A stretch of 14,028 bases of DNA from Spirochaetaceae bacterium (GCA_031265015.1 JAISDG010000198.1:1-14028), one strand, 5' to 3'. Shown: positions 6,500-13,217, numbered from the stretch's first letter. Program-made: numbers and translations. The notes: generated by a model from the letters alone, not told the origin.

Positions 6500-7402
6500 T
6501 CATTCGTACACTTTGTCCACATCCACCGGCAGGTCGTCCTCTTCTTCACCCGGAGCGGGAGCGGCGGGTTCTTCACCCGTTTCGGCTTTTTCGGCCGCCC
6601 CTTCGGAAGCGTAGGATGCGATATCGACTTCCTGGTCTTCTTCCCTGACGGACACGTCGTTTATCATCCCTTCCATATCTTCATCTTCATCGCCCAGGGT
6701 TTCAATGATCTTAAGTCCCGCTTCGTTGTCCGCCTCCACGACGGCATTGGCGACGATTTGGGTAAAGAGGGTGATGGCCCGGATCGCGTCGTCATTGCCG
6801 GGAATGGGATAAGCGATCCCCTCGGGGTTACAATTGGTGTCCACCACAGCCACAATGGGAATGCCCATACGCTGGGCTTCCACAACGGCGATGGATTCTT
6901 TTCTGGTATCGATGATAAAGAGGATCCCCGGAGGGTCTTTCATTTCCTTGATGCCCCCCAGGTTTTTCTGGAGCTTGGCCCGTTCTTTTGCAAGGAAAGC
7001 TATTTCTTTCTTGGTAAGGTTTTCGTAGGAACCGTCCACTTCCATCTTTTCCAGTTTTTTAAGACGGAGCAGGGATTTTTTGATGGTAACAAAATTGGTA
7101 AGCATGCCGCCCAGCCAGCGGTTGTTTACGTAGAACATGCCGCAGCGTTCGGCTTCTTTTTGGACAGCCTGCTGGGCCTGTTTTTTGGTACCCACAAAAA
7201 GTACCGTTTTGCCCGCGGTAACGGTTTTCCGCACCGCTTCGTAGGCGTCTTTGATAGCCTGGATCGTTTTTTGCAGATCGATGATATGGATTCCGTTCCG
7301 TTCGGCGAAGATATATTTCTTCATCCGCGGATCCCAGCGTTTTACCTGGTGACCGAAGTGGACCCCCGATTCAAGCAGGCTTTTCATGGTGACTACCGCC
7401 AC
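6500..7402 (-). CDS. rpsB: 30S ribosomal protein S2 with acidic C-terminal extension
   Basis: S2 binds the small subunit near the head/body hinge. The N-terminus MAVVTMKSLLESGVHFGHQ, followed by the RWDPRMKKYIF segment, NRWLGGMLTN and GIPIVAVVDTNC, is diagnostic. The start is GTG at 7402, because this gives the conserved N-terminus and AGGAGG lies 6 nt upstream; an ATG five codons in lacks that support. At 300 residues it is about 60 longer than E. coli S2 (241). The extra part is an acidic tail rich in Glu, Asp, Ala and Pro from about residue 230 to the end. The leader holds two hairpins that could serve autoregulation. Confidence 0.96.
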   Translation of the reverse strand: MAVVTMKSLLESGVHFGHQVKRWDPRMKKYIFAERNGIHIIDLQKTIQAIKDAYEAVRKTVTAGKTVLFVGTKKQAQQAVQKEAERCGMFYVNNRWLGGMLTNFVTIKKSLLRLKKLEKMEVDGSYENLTKKEIAFLAKERAKLQKNLGGIKEMKDPPGILFIIDTRKESIAVVEAQRMGIPIVAVVDTNCNPEGIAYPIPGNDDAIRAITLFTQIVANAVVEADNEAGLKIIETLGDEDEDMEGMINDVSVREEDQEVDIASYASEGAAEKAETGEEPAAPAPGEEEDDLPVDVDKVYE

Positions 7403-7415
7403 ATTGTCCTCCTGT

Positions 7416-7477
7416 CCGGCCGCGGGATAGGGCCGGTTCCCTTATCTGTATCTCGCGTGACGCAGGGCGTTCACGTG
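7416..7477 (-). promoter_or_regulatory. two hairpins in the rpsB leader
   Basis: In the minus-strand transcript, a first stem of about ten base pairs with one bulge (7477-7454, loop at 7466-7464) is followed by GGCCGG/CCGGCC (7436-7431 pairing with 7421-7416) with a 9-nt loop. The second ends a few bases before the AGGAGG ribosome site of rpsB. Ribosomal protein leaders often carry such structures for feedback control by their product; S2 feedback is known in E. coli. Here the role is inference. Confidence 0.4.
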
Positions 7478-7497
7478 GAAGTTACGGCCCCCGGGCG

Positions 7498-8085
7498 CTA
7501 GGCGCCGTACCGGTAACCGTTCTCTATGAGCATACAATAGAATTCACGCATGGGCAAGCCCACGATGGCGCTGTACGACCCCTTGATGGAAGATACGAAA
7601 CAGCTCCCCAGACCCTGGATTTTGTAGGAACCCGCCACCCCCTGCCATTCGCCGGTATTGAGGTACCATTCAATCTCGTCGTCCGAAAGGGGAGCGAAGG
7701 TAACGCTGGACTGAACGGAACGGCAGTCAATGGTTTGGCCTTTACCGTTAAAAAGAGCCATCGAAGTAGACACCTGGTGTTCGCGGCCCCGGAGTTTGTC
7801 CATCATGGTTTTTGCTTCGTTCCGGTCTTTCGGTTTACCGAAGATTTCCCCGTCCACCGAAATTACCGTGTCGGCGCCGCAAATCCAGCGGGGGATACGG
7901 CCCCGGAGCTGGTCGATAATCTTGTTGATTTTCCTCACCGCCATGTCCGCGGTATAGTCTTTGGGAGCCTGCCCCGGTTTGGGAACTTCGTCCAGCATGG
8001 ATGGCATGATAGTAAAAGGAAGGCCCAGCAGTTTAAAATATTCCTGCCTGCGCAGAGAGCCCGAAGCCAAAATGATGGGTTCCAT
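7498..8085 (-). CDS. maf: Maf family nucleoside triphosphate pyrophosphatase
   Basis: Maf proteins hydrolyse non-canonical or surplus nucleotides such as dTTP, UTP or m7GTP to monophosphates, and are linked to septum control. The order of motifs is typical: ASGSLRRQE at the N-terminus (usual ASxSPRR), ICGADTVIS with the catalytic Asp72, FGKPKD, EWQGVAGSYKIQGLG and GSYSAIVGLP. At 195 residues the length is normal. The ATG at 8085 has AAGGCGG 5 nt upstream. It begins 18 nt downstream of the tRNA-Arg 3' end and must share its transcript. Substrate preference is not assigned. Confidence 0.92.
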   Translation of the reverse strand: MEPIILASGSLRRQEYFKLLGLPFTIMPSMLDEVPKPGQAPKDYTADMAVRKINKIIDQLRGRIPRWICGADTVISVDGEIFGKPKDRNEAKTMMDKLRGREHQVSTSMALFNGKGQTIDCRSVQSSVTFAPLSDDEIEWYLNTGEWQGVAGSYKIQGLGSCFVSSIKGSYSAIVGLPMREFYCMLIENGYRYGA

Positions 8086-8103
8086 ACAAACCGCCTTTTA
8101 AGT

Positions 8104-8177
<74 letters not shown>

Positions 8178-8188
8178 GTTCTGTTTTG

Positions 8189-8217
8189 AGGATACCGGAC
8201 ATGCGGGGCTGTGTCAA
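8189..8217 (-). promoter_or_regulatory. promoter of tRNA-Arg (and probably maf-rpsB onward)
   Basis: On the minus strand TTGACA (8217-8212) is followed after 17 nt by TATCCT (8194-8189), about 11 nt before the mature tRNA 5' end. A second TTGACA lies at 8225-8220, two bases upstream of the first. No other strong promoter is seen before rpsB, so this one may drive the whole downstream run. Confidence 0.65.
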
Positions 8218-8249
8218 TCTGTCAATCCGTTTTTCTTTGACAGGATTTT

Positions 8250-8270
8250 GCGGAGACCGCCTTGCTCCGC
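8250..8270 (-). repeat. stem-loop downstream of clpX
   Basis: GCGGAG (8250-8255) and CTCCGC (8265-8270) form a perfect 6-bp stem with a 9-nt loop about 30 nt past the clpX stop. On the clpX strand it is followed by AAAATCC and not by T residues, so it is not a standard intrinsic terminator. Confidence 0.35.
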
Positions 8271-8300
8271 TTCGGCGCATATCCAGGCCTTAACAAGGTT

Positions 8301-9554
8301 TTATGCGCTTTTCTGGACGGGAACAATCTCCGGAGGATCGGATTTTTCCACCGTATCCTGGGTAATGACCACCCGCTTGCTGCCTTCCATGGAGGGAATG
8401 TCAAACATAATGTCCGTCATAAGCCGCTCCACGATGGCCCGCAGGCCCCGGGCGCCGGTTTTCTGCTTGATTGCCGTATCGGCAATGGCGTTGATGGCCC
8501 CGTCGGTAAATTCAAGCTGTACGTCGTCGTAGGCCAGGGAAGCCTGGTACTGTTTTACGATGGCGTTTTTCGGTTCCGTGATAATCCGCTTCAGGTCCTC
8601 CAGCTTTAGTTCTTCCAGGACCACCGTAATGGGAAGCCGCCCGATAAATTCCGGGATCATGCCAAAATGGATAAGGTCGTCGGGATGGAGGTTGACGAAC
8701 AGCTCCCGGAGGTTCCGCTCCTTGTTGTCCCGGATTTCCGCCCCGAATCCCATGGGATGCTGGACGACCCGCCGTTCGATGAATTTGTCAAGTCCCACAA
8801 AGGCGCCGCCGCAGATAAAGAGTATGTTGGTGGTATCGATACGGATCATTTCCTGGTTGGGGTGTTTCCGCCCGCCCTGGGGGGGGACCGAAGCGATGGT
8901 TCCTTCAATAATTTTGAGCAGGGCCTGTTGGACCCCCTCACCGGATACATCCCTGGTGATGGAAACATTTTCTCCCTTCCGGGCTATTTTGTCGATTTCA
9001 TCAATATACACAATTCCCCGTTCCGCGGAGGCGATGTTCCCCCCGGCGTTCTGGATAAGCTTAAGGAGGATATTTTCCACGTCTTCCCCCACATATCCCG
9101 CCTCGGTAAGGGTGGTGGCGTCCACAATGGCAAAGGGCACTTTGAGTTTTTTTGCCAGGGTCTTGGCCAAAAGGGTTTTCCCCGTCCCCGTGGGACCGAT
9201 TAAGAGAACGTTGGATTTTTCTATTTCCACATCCTCCGGGTCCTTGGCGGGATTGGCAATACGTTTGTAGTGGTTATACACCGCGACGGACAGGGCCTTT
9301 TTAGCGTCGTCCTGGCCTATGATAAACATATCCAGGTATTTTTTTATTTCCCTGGGGGTGGGGATGTCGCCGGTAAACTGGGCGGTCAGGTCCTGTTCCT
9401 CGTCTGAAAGGATTTTCCGGCAGACTTCCACGCACTCGTCGCAGATAAACACATCGTTGGGACCGGCAATAAGCCGGCGCGCCATATCGGCGCTTTTTCC
9501 GCAGAAGGAACAGGACCGTTCCCCGCCGCTGTAACCGTTACGCAACCGGGCCAT
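8301..9554 (-). CDS. clpX: ATP-dependent Clp protease ATP-binding subunit ClpX
   Basis: ClpX is the AAA+ unfoldase that feeds substrates to ClpP. The N-terminal zinc-binding domain has C15/C18 and C38/C41. Walker A GPTGTGKT is at 120-127, the GYVG pore loop at 153-156, Walker B IVYIDEID around 181-188, and sensor-2 GARGLRAIVE is near the C-terminus. The ClpP-docking loop reads MGF in QHPMGFGAE where E. coli has IGF. Its ATG (AAGGGA upstream) overlaps the clpP 3' end by 17 nt, indicating coupled expression. The 417-residue length is typical (424 in E. coli). The only odd point is the Met in the docking loop, a conservative change. Confidence 0.97.
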   Translation of the reverse strand: MARLRNGYSGGERSCSFCGKSADMARRLIAGPNDVFICDECVEVCRKILSDEEQDLTAQFTGDIPTPREIKKYLDMFIIGQDDAKKALSVAVYNHYKRIANPAKDPEDVEIEKSNVLLIGPTGTGKTLLAKTLAKKLKVPFAIVDATTLTEAGYVGEDVENILLKLIQNAGGNIASAERGIVYIDEIDKIARKGENVSITRDVSGEGVQQALLKIIEGTIASVPPQGGRKHPNQEMIRIDTTNILFICGGAFVGLDKFIERRVVQHPMGFGAEIRDNKERNLRELFVNLHPDDLIHFGMIPEFIGRLPITVVLEELKLEDLKRIITEPKNAIVKQYQASLAYDDVQLEFTDGAINAIADTAIKQKTGARGLRAIVERLMTDIMFDIPSMEGSKRVVITQDTVEKSDPPEIVPVQKSA

Positions 9555-10140
9555 GTTTTTCCCTTGTTAAAATTTTGTCCGCAATACCGTAGTCTACCGC
9601 TTCTTCGGCGGACATATAAAAATCCCGTTCCATATCAAGGGCAATCTGCCCGGGGCTTTTCCCCGTATGGAGGGCAAAATAGTCGATGGTCATTTTTTTG
9701 AGCCTGACGATTTCCCGGGCCTGAATGCCGATGTCCCTGGCCTGGCCCTGGGCGCCCCCCCAGGGCTGGTGGATCAGCACCCGGGAGGAGGGGAGGACCA
9801 GCCGTTTTCCCGGCGCTCCAGCGCCGAGGATCAGGGCCGCCATGCTGGCCGCCTGACCCAGGCAGATTGTCTGGACACTGGACCTAACATGCTGGATGGT
9901 ATCATAGATTGCAAGTCCCGCGGTTACCGATCCGCCGGGAGAATTGATGTACAGGTTGATATCCTTTTCCGTATTCTGGCCGTCCAGAAAGAGAATCTGG
10001 GCCACCACCATATCGGCGTTAAGATCCATAATTTCCCCGTCCAGAAAAATGATCCGGTCGGAAAGAAGCCTGGAATATATATCGTAGTACCGTTCCCCCA
10101 TTCCGGTCTGTTCAACCACATGGGGAAGGATGTTGCTCAT
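9538..10140 (-). CDS. clpP: ATP-dependent Clp protease proteolytic subunit ClpP
   Basis: ClpP is the self-compartmentalised serine protease partner of ClpX. With the ATG at 10140 as residue 1, the triad is S99 (GQAASMAA), H124 (VLIHQPWGG) and D173 (ERDFYMSAEEA), almost exactly the numbering of B. subtilis ClpP. The ATG at 10140 is preferred because GGGGAG lies 7 nt upstream and MSNILPHVVEQ is a typical N-terminus. An in-frame TTG at 10161 would add seven untypical residues. It lies 47 nt after tig and overlaps clpX by 17 nt. One copy is seen in this window. Confidence 0.96.
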   Translation of the reverse strand: MSNILPHVVEQTGMGERYYDIYSRLLSDRIIFLDGEIMDLNADMVVAQILFLDGQNTEKDINLYINSPGGSVTAGLAIYDTIQHVRSSVQTICLGQAASMAALILGAGAPGKRLVLPSSRVLIHQPWGGAQGQARDIGIQAREIVRLKKMTIDYFALHTGKSPGQIALDMERDFYMSAEEAVDYGIADKILTREKHGPVA

Positions 10141-10187
10141 ACTAAAGCTCCCCGGTCCCAAAGGCAGCCGCCCCGGAACATCATAGT

Positions 10188-11558
10188 TTAACCTTTACCG
10201 GACATCAGGTCCGGGTAGGTTTCTTTTTTGCCTTTTTTTACATTATTTTCCGCGATAAAGAGATCAAAAAGCTTCCGCTCCTTAATGTTTTCCCTTAAAT
10301 AGTCCTGCACATTCTCTTGTTCATAGTATTTTTTTATTTCTTCCGGGGAAGTATCGGAATCGTTCGACAGCTTTTGAATTTCCTGCCGCACTTCCTCTTC
10401 GGAGGCTTCCAGGTTCAGATCCTGCAGCAGGGTTTCAACAATAATCCGGCTTTTCAGGACTTTTTCGGCGTCGGGTTTCCAGTCCTCCCGGAGTTTTTCC
10501 GGATCCTGCCCCGTTTTTATCAGATTTTGGGCCAGTTCTTCGGGACCGGTATTAAAACGCCGGGCCAGGTTTCTGAACCGGGAGTCCAGTTCAAGGGTAA
10601 TCATGGATTCAGGAAGGTCTATGGGGGTGCTTTCCAGGACTTTTTCCAGAATCTTTGAAACGGTAATATCCCGAATGCGGGCGTTGAGGTTCCCGGCAAG
10701 CCGCTCCCGGATACTGTTTTTTAAATCCTCCAGGGTCGTGTACTTTTCGTCCACATCCTGGGCCAGGTCGTCATCCAGGTCGGGCAGTTTCTTTTCTTTT
10801 AGGGCTGTCAAAGTAACCCGGATAGTGAGGGTTTTACCCGCCAGCTCGCTCTGGGTATAATCGGCGGGGAATGTTTTGGTTATATCCCTGGTTTCTCCCT
10901 TTTTCATGCCGGTAAGGTCATCGTCAAACTGGTAGAGGTTATACCCCGATCCGAGGGTAAAGACAAAATCCTGCCGTTCGCTTCCCTGAACGGGATTACC
11001 GCCGCCGTCCAGTTCGGTATAGTTGATCGTTACCACGTCGTCCTTCGCCGCGGCCTCTCCGTCATCCCTGTCCAGAACAACGGCGCTCCGCTCCCGGATT
11101 TCTTCCAGCTCCCGCCGGATGTCTTCCTCTTCCACGGTAACGTTGGGAATTTCCACTTCCAGCCCCTTCCAGGGCCCCACGGTTACCGCGGGGAGGACAT
11201 CGTAGACCACGGAAAAACTTAGATCCTTGTCCGGATCCAGGACCGGTTCATCCCCTTCGAGCCGGGGGGTGGAATAGGGCAGGGGCCTGTTTTCTTTGGG
11301 GAAACTTTCGTCTTCAAAGACTTCGGTAATGGCCGTACTAAAGATCTTGTTAATGGTTTCGTCTTTTAATACCGGGCCGAATTTCCGTTCCAGCACTTCC
11401 CGGGGGACCTTTCCCTTACGAAAACCGGGGATTGCCGCGGATTTGAGGTACTCATTGACAAGCTCGGCATACCGGGCGCGGACATCGTCCTTTTCCACCG
11501 TAAGGGTCAAGCGAACCGCCGAATGTTCCAGACGGGTAATTGTGTTGGATATAGGCAC
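10188..11558 (-). CDS. tig: Trigger factor, ribosome-associated chaperone
   Basis: Trigger factor meets nascent chains at the ribosome exit tunnel. The ribosome-docking signature GFRKGKVPR lies at 45-53 in the N-terminal domain. A FKBP-like prolyl isomerase domain spans roughly 173-255, with DDVVTINY at its start. The C-terminal helical arms follow to residue 456, and overall length is close to E. coli (432). The start is GTG at 11558, with AGAGGA about 6 nt upstream, giving MPISNTITRLEHS. The order tig-clpP-clpX is common and suggests a folding and degradation operon. The upstream 195-bp spacer to tRNA-Leu is unusually rich in palindromes. Confidence 0.95.
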   Translation of the reverse strand: MPISNTITRLEHSAVRLTLTVEKDDVRARYAELVNEYLKSAAIPGFRKGKVPREVLERKFGPVLKDETINKIFSTAITEVFEDESFPKENRPLPYSTPRLEGDEPVLDPDKDLSFSVVYDVLPAVTVGPWKGLEVEIPNVTVEEEDIRRELEEIRERSAVVLDRDDGEAAAKDDVVTINYTELDGGGNPVQGSERQDFVFTLGSGYNLYQFDDDLTGMKKGETRDITKTFPADYTQSELAGKTLTIRVTLTALKEKKLPDLDDDLAQDVDEKYTTLEDLKNSIRERLAGNLNARIRDITVSKILEKVLESTPIDLPESMITLELDSRFRNLARRFNTGPEELAQNLIKTGQDPEKLREDWKPDAEKVLKSRIIVETLLQDLNLEASEEEVRQEIQKLSNDSDTSPEEIKKYYEQENVQDYLRENIKERKLFDLFIAENNVKKGKKETYPDLMSGKG

Positions 11559-11590
11559 TGTCTTCCTCTTGAATAGGCAGATACTTTGCT

Positions 11591-11768
11591 TTGAGCCCTT
11601 CCCCCGCAGTCACTGCGAGAGAAGGGACCCGCCCTCCGGCCTCCTGCTTCGGACCTCCGGGCCGCTGTTTGGCCCTTTCGGCGCCGTCCATGGCGCCTTT
11701 TCCTCCCGCCGGCCGGCGGACCAAACTTTCGAGTCCCTTCACCCGCGCTTTGCTGCGAGAGAAGGGAC
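11591..11768. repeat. duplicated tRNA-Leu 3' end flanking a palindrome-rich segment
   Basis: CTGCGAGAGAAGGGAC occurs at 11613-11628 and again at 11753-11768, where it is the 3' end of tRNA-Leu. Imperfect similarity extends leftwards, so 11591-11628 and 11729-11768 form a direct repeat of about 38-40 nt. Between them lie GGCGCC-gtccat-GGCGCC (11680-11697), the 14-bp palindrome CCGCCGGCCGGCGG (11706-11719), and the enclosing pair GTTTGG/CCAAAC (11667-11672 and 11721-11726). The left copy itself folds as CCCTTC...GAAGGG around CGCAGTCACTGCG. The layout could be a relic of integration at the tRNA or a structured leader of tig; the sequence shows only the repeats. Confidence 0.7.
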
Positions 11769-11770
11769 TC
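11731..11770 (-). repeat. inverted repeat overlapping the tRNA-Leu T-arm
   Basis: GAGTCCCTTC (11731-11740) is the exact reverse complement of GAAGGGACTC (11761-11770), with a 20-nt loop. The right arm is part of the T-arm and acceptor of tRNA-Leu, so the precursor's 3' trailer can pair with mature tRNA sequence and compete with the cloverleaf. Confidence 0.6.
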
Positions 11771-11834
11771 GAACCCTTACGCCAAGGGCGCCAGATCCTA
11801 AGTCTGACGTGTCTACCAGTTTCACCACTCTCGC
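11754..11834 (-). tRNA. tRNA-Leu, anticodon UAG
   Basis: The minus strand folds as a class II tRNA of 81 nt. The acceptor is GCGAGAG/CTCTCGC, and the D-arm GTG...CAC has GG in its loop. The anticodon stem TCAGA/TCTGG encloses CTTAGGA, followed by a variable arm CGCC-CTT-GGCG and T-arm AAGGG-TTCGAGT-CCCTT. The loop gives anticodon UAG, reading CUA and probably other CUN codons. The discriminator is A and CCA is not encoded (GCA follows). The long variable arm supports Leu. Confidence 0.95.
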
Positions 11835-11840
11835 GTCGTT

Positions 11841-11868
11841 TTGAACCGCAAACAGCCTGAAGGTTCAA
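11841..11868 (-). repeat. hairpin in the tRNA-Leu precursor leader
   Basis: TTGAACC (11841-11847) and GGTTCAA (11862-11868) form a perfect 7-bp stem with a 14-nt loop, ending 6 nt before the mature tRNA 5' end. It may assist 5' processing; this is inference. Confidence 0.4.
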
Positions 11869-11882
11869 GCCTTATTGAGAGA

Positions 11883-11912
11883 AGTGTACTCAAATTGAGG
11901 GGAGAATGTCAA
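11883..11912 (-). promoter_or_regulatory. promoter of tRNA-Leu (and possibly tig-clpPX)
   Basis: On the minus strand TTGACA (11912-11907) is followed after 18 nt by TACACT (11888-11883), about 48 nt before the mature tRNA. Its -35 abuts the stem-loop after the LRR gene. Confidence 0.55.
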
Positions 11913-11939
11913 GCGCCCGGTGCCGCCGTAGGGGGCGCT
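11912..11939 (-). terminator. possible terminator stem-loop of the LRR gene
   Basis: AGCGCCC (11912-11918) and GGGCGCT (11933-11939) form a perfect 7-bp stem with a 14-nt GC-rich loop, starting at the LRR stop codon. The following bases are TGACATTC and not a T-tract, so termination efficiency is doubtful. Confidence 0.35.
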
Positions 11940-13006
11940 CATTGCTGTACCCTGCGCAGGTGAAAGGTCCGGGTGTCTTCGTAGGAAAAGTTCTCATTAG
12001 TGTCATGCGTACTATTATGTACCTCTACCGTTAGAATACCGTCACCGGACACCGAATAGGAAACGCCTATAGAGTAACCGCCCCATCTGTTTCCAAGTCC
12101 GTCCCCTGCCGTCCTTTTTTCTCCGTCAATAGGAAGTTTGTAAAACCCATTCTCATCAGGAGGTACAAAGCCGGAGCGGCTCCTGGAACCTGAAGGATTC
12201 CAGCGTACAAAATTTACGGACAGGTATAACTCTTTACGGCTGTTGATTATCACCACCGCCCTGCCGCTTTCGTCAACCCAGGTTCCAATGACATCTTCGC
12301 CGACCTGTCCGTGAACGGTAACTCCCGCCGGTATGGCCGGCGGTTTGCCGCACCCTTCAAAGGTGTTGTCCCAAATTTCGGTAAGACCCGCCGGCAGCGT
12401 GACGGATGTAAGGTTGCCGCAGCCGTAAAAAGCGCGTTTTCCGATACTGGTAAGACCCGCCGGCAGTGTGATAGATGTAAGGCCGCCGCAACCCTCAAAG
12501 GCGCTCTCCCCGATGCCGGTAAGGCCCGCCGGCAGCGTGACAGACGCAAGACCGCCGCAATCGTAAAAAACCACATCCCCGACACCGGTAACTCCTTCCG
12601 GCAGCGTGATGGCTCTAAGGTTACGGCACCTGTAAAAGGCCCCATCCCCGATGCTGGTAACGCTTCCCGGCAGCGTGATGGCTCTAAGGCTTTCGCATTC
12701 CGCAAAGGCCCCCGCCCCGATACTGATAACCCCTTCCGGCAGCGTGACGGAAGTAAGGCCGCCGCAATAGGCAAAGGCCATATCCCCGATGCTCGTAAGG
12801 CCTTCCGGCAGTGTAATGGACCTGAGCCTGTCGTACTCGGAAAAGGCCTCTTCCCCGATGCTCGTAACTCCCGCGGGTACGCGTACTTCCGCCGCCGTTC
12901 CCCGGTACTTGACCAGCGTTCCGCCGGTAATCACAAAATCCCTGTTCTGGGCCGCCGCGGCCAAGCATATTCCCAGCAAAACAAAAACCGCCATCCGCTT
13001 TTTCAT
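11939..13006 (-). CDS. Secreted BspA/TpLRR-type leucine-rich repeat protein
   Basis: The protein begins with a signal peptide (MKKR, hydrophobic core, AAAAQ; likely cut after residue 19), so it is exported; the cysteine at 14 lacks a good lipobox. From about residue 41 to 225 there are eight repeats of exactly 23 residues with consensus LPxGLTSIGxxAFxxCxxLTSVT, the LRR_5 family seen in Treponema LrrA and Bacteroides BspA, which often mediate adhesion. Seven repeats carry a Cys at the same position (81 to 219 in steps of 23). The remaining ~120 residues, from GTWVDESGRAVVI on, form a beta-rich domain of unknown type. AAGGAG lies 7 nt before the ATG. Its promoter is at 13040-13068. The binding partner is unknown. 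Confidence 0.88.
   Translation of the reverse strand: MKKRMAVFVLLGICLAAAAQNRDFVITGGTLVKYRGTAAEVRVPAGVTSIGEEAFSEYDRLRSITLPEGLTSIGDMAFAYCGGLTSVTLPEGVISIGAGAFAECESLRAITLPGSVTSIGDGAFYRCRNLRAITLPEGVTGVGDVVFYDCGGLASVTLPAGLTGIGESAFEGCGGLTSITLPAGLTSIGKRAFYGCGNLTSVTLPAGLTEIWDNTFEGCGKPPAIPAGVTVHGQVGEDVIGTWVDESGRAVVIINSRKELYLSVNFVRWNPSGSRSRSGFVPPDENGFYKLPIDGEKRTAGDGLGNRWGGYSIGVSYSVSGDGILTVEVHNSTHDTNENFSYEDTRTFHLRRVQQ
12347..12880 (-). repeat. 69-bp tandem coding repeats of the LRR domain
   Basis: The DNA under the LRR domain repeats with a 69-bp period, visible on the plus strand as recurrent CCGGCAG(C/T)GTGA and CCGATGCT(G/C)GTAA blocks. Repeats are diverged, not identical. The regular period keeps other frames open and explains long spurious ORFs on both strands here. 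Confidence 0.85.
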
Positions 13007-13039
13007 ACAAACACTCCTTATACAATAATTGCCAGCCGT

Positions 13040-13068
13040 ATTTTATGCTTCTTTTTTACCGCCGTCAA
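13040..13068 (-). promoter_or_regulatory. sigma-70 promoter of the LRR gene
   Basis: On the minus strand TTGACG (13068-13063) is followed after 17 nt by TAAAAT (13045-13040). Transcription would start near 13033, giving a leader of about 27 nt with the AAGGAG site. Confidence 0.6.
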
Positions 13069-13142
13069 TTTCCCCCGCAAAACACCGCCGGGGCCGCGGC
13101 TCCATCTTGCCTTATGTGTTATCGCCGTGTGTAGTGGACTGC

Positions 13143-13196
13143 GGTAAGATTTTGACGTGAGGAATTCGTTACGCCAGGGTAAGATTTAACGTGAGG
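13143..13196. repeat. direct repeat pair upstream of the SIS gene
   Basis: GGTAAGATTTTGACGTGAGG (13143-13162) and GGTAAGATTTAACGTGAGG (13178-13196) differ by one substitution and a one-base length change, with start-to-start spacing of 35 bp. They sit just upstream of the probable SIS promoter and could be paired operator sites or a dispersed repeat. Confidence 0.6.
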
Positions 13197-13208
13197 CAAT
13201 GCGCCATG

Positions 13209-13217
13209 TGGTAAACT
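13209..13217 (+). promoter_or_regulatory. possible extended -10 promoter of the SIS gene
   Basis: TGG-TAAACT (13209-13217) fits an extended -10 element without a good -35. A second, TGG-TACAGT (13229-13237), lies 20 bp downstream. Either would give a short leader carrying AGGAGG at 13251-13256. Confidence 0.3.

Noticed and set aside
5594..7501. 635-residue plus-strand open frame
   Set aside because: It is antisense to frr, tsf and rpsB, whose reading frames are certain from conserved motifs. Its composition is rich in Phe, Gly and His as expected of mirrored GC-biased codons, and it shows no domain.
8250..8270. Stem-loop after clpX as an intrinsic terminator
   Set aside because: It is followed by A residues and not T residues on the clpX strand, so only a stem-loop is reported.
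10141..10161. TTG at 10161 as the clpP start
   Set aside because: It adds seven untypical residues, while the ATG at 10140 has a good ribosome site and gives the standard ClpP N-terminus.
11452..11868. 138-residue minus-strand open frame over tRNA-Leu and the tig start
   Set aside because: It translates the tRNA itself (RIWRPWRKGSSPFSRS is a typical spurious tRNA-derived peptide) and overlaps tig out of frame.
12347..12880. Regular repeats as a possible CRISPR array
   Set aside because: Period is 69 bp with no unique spacers, and the repeats encode an LRR consensus in a clear gene.
12311..13147. 278-residue plus-strand and 174-residue minus-strand frames over the LRR gene
   Set aside because: The 69-bp period, divisible by three, keeps several frames open. 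Only the frame with a signal peptide, Shine-Dalgarno site and LRR consensus is credible.
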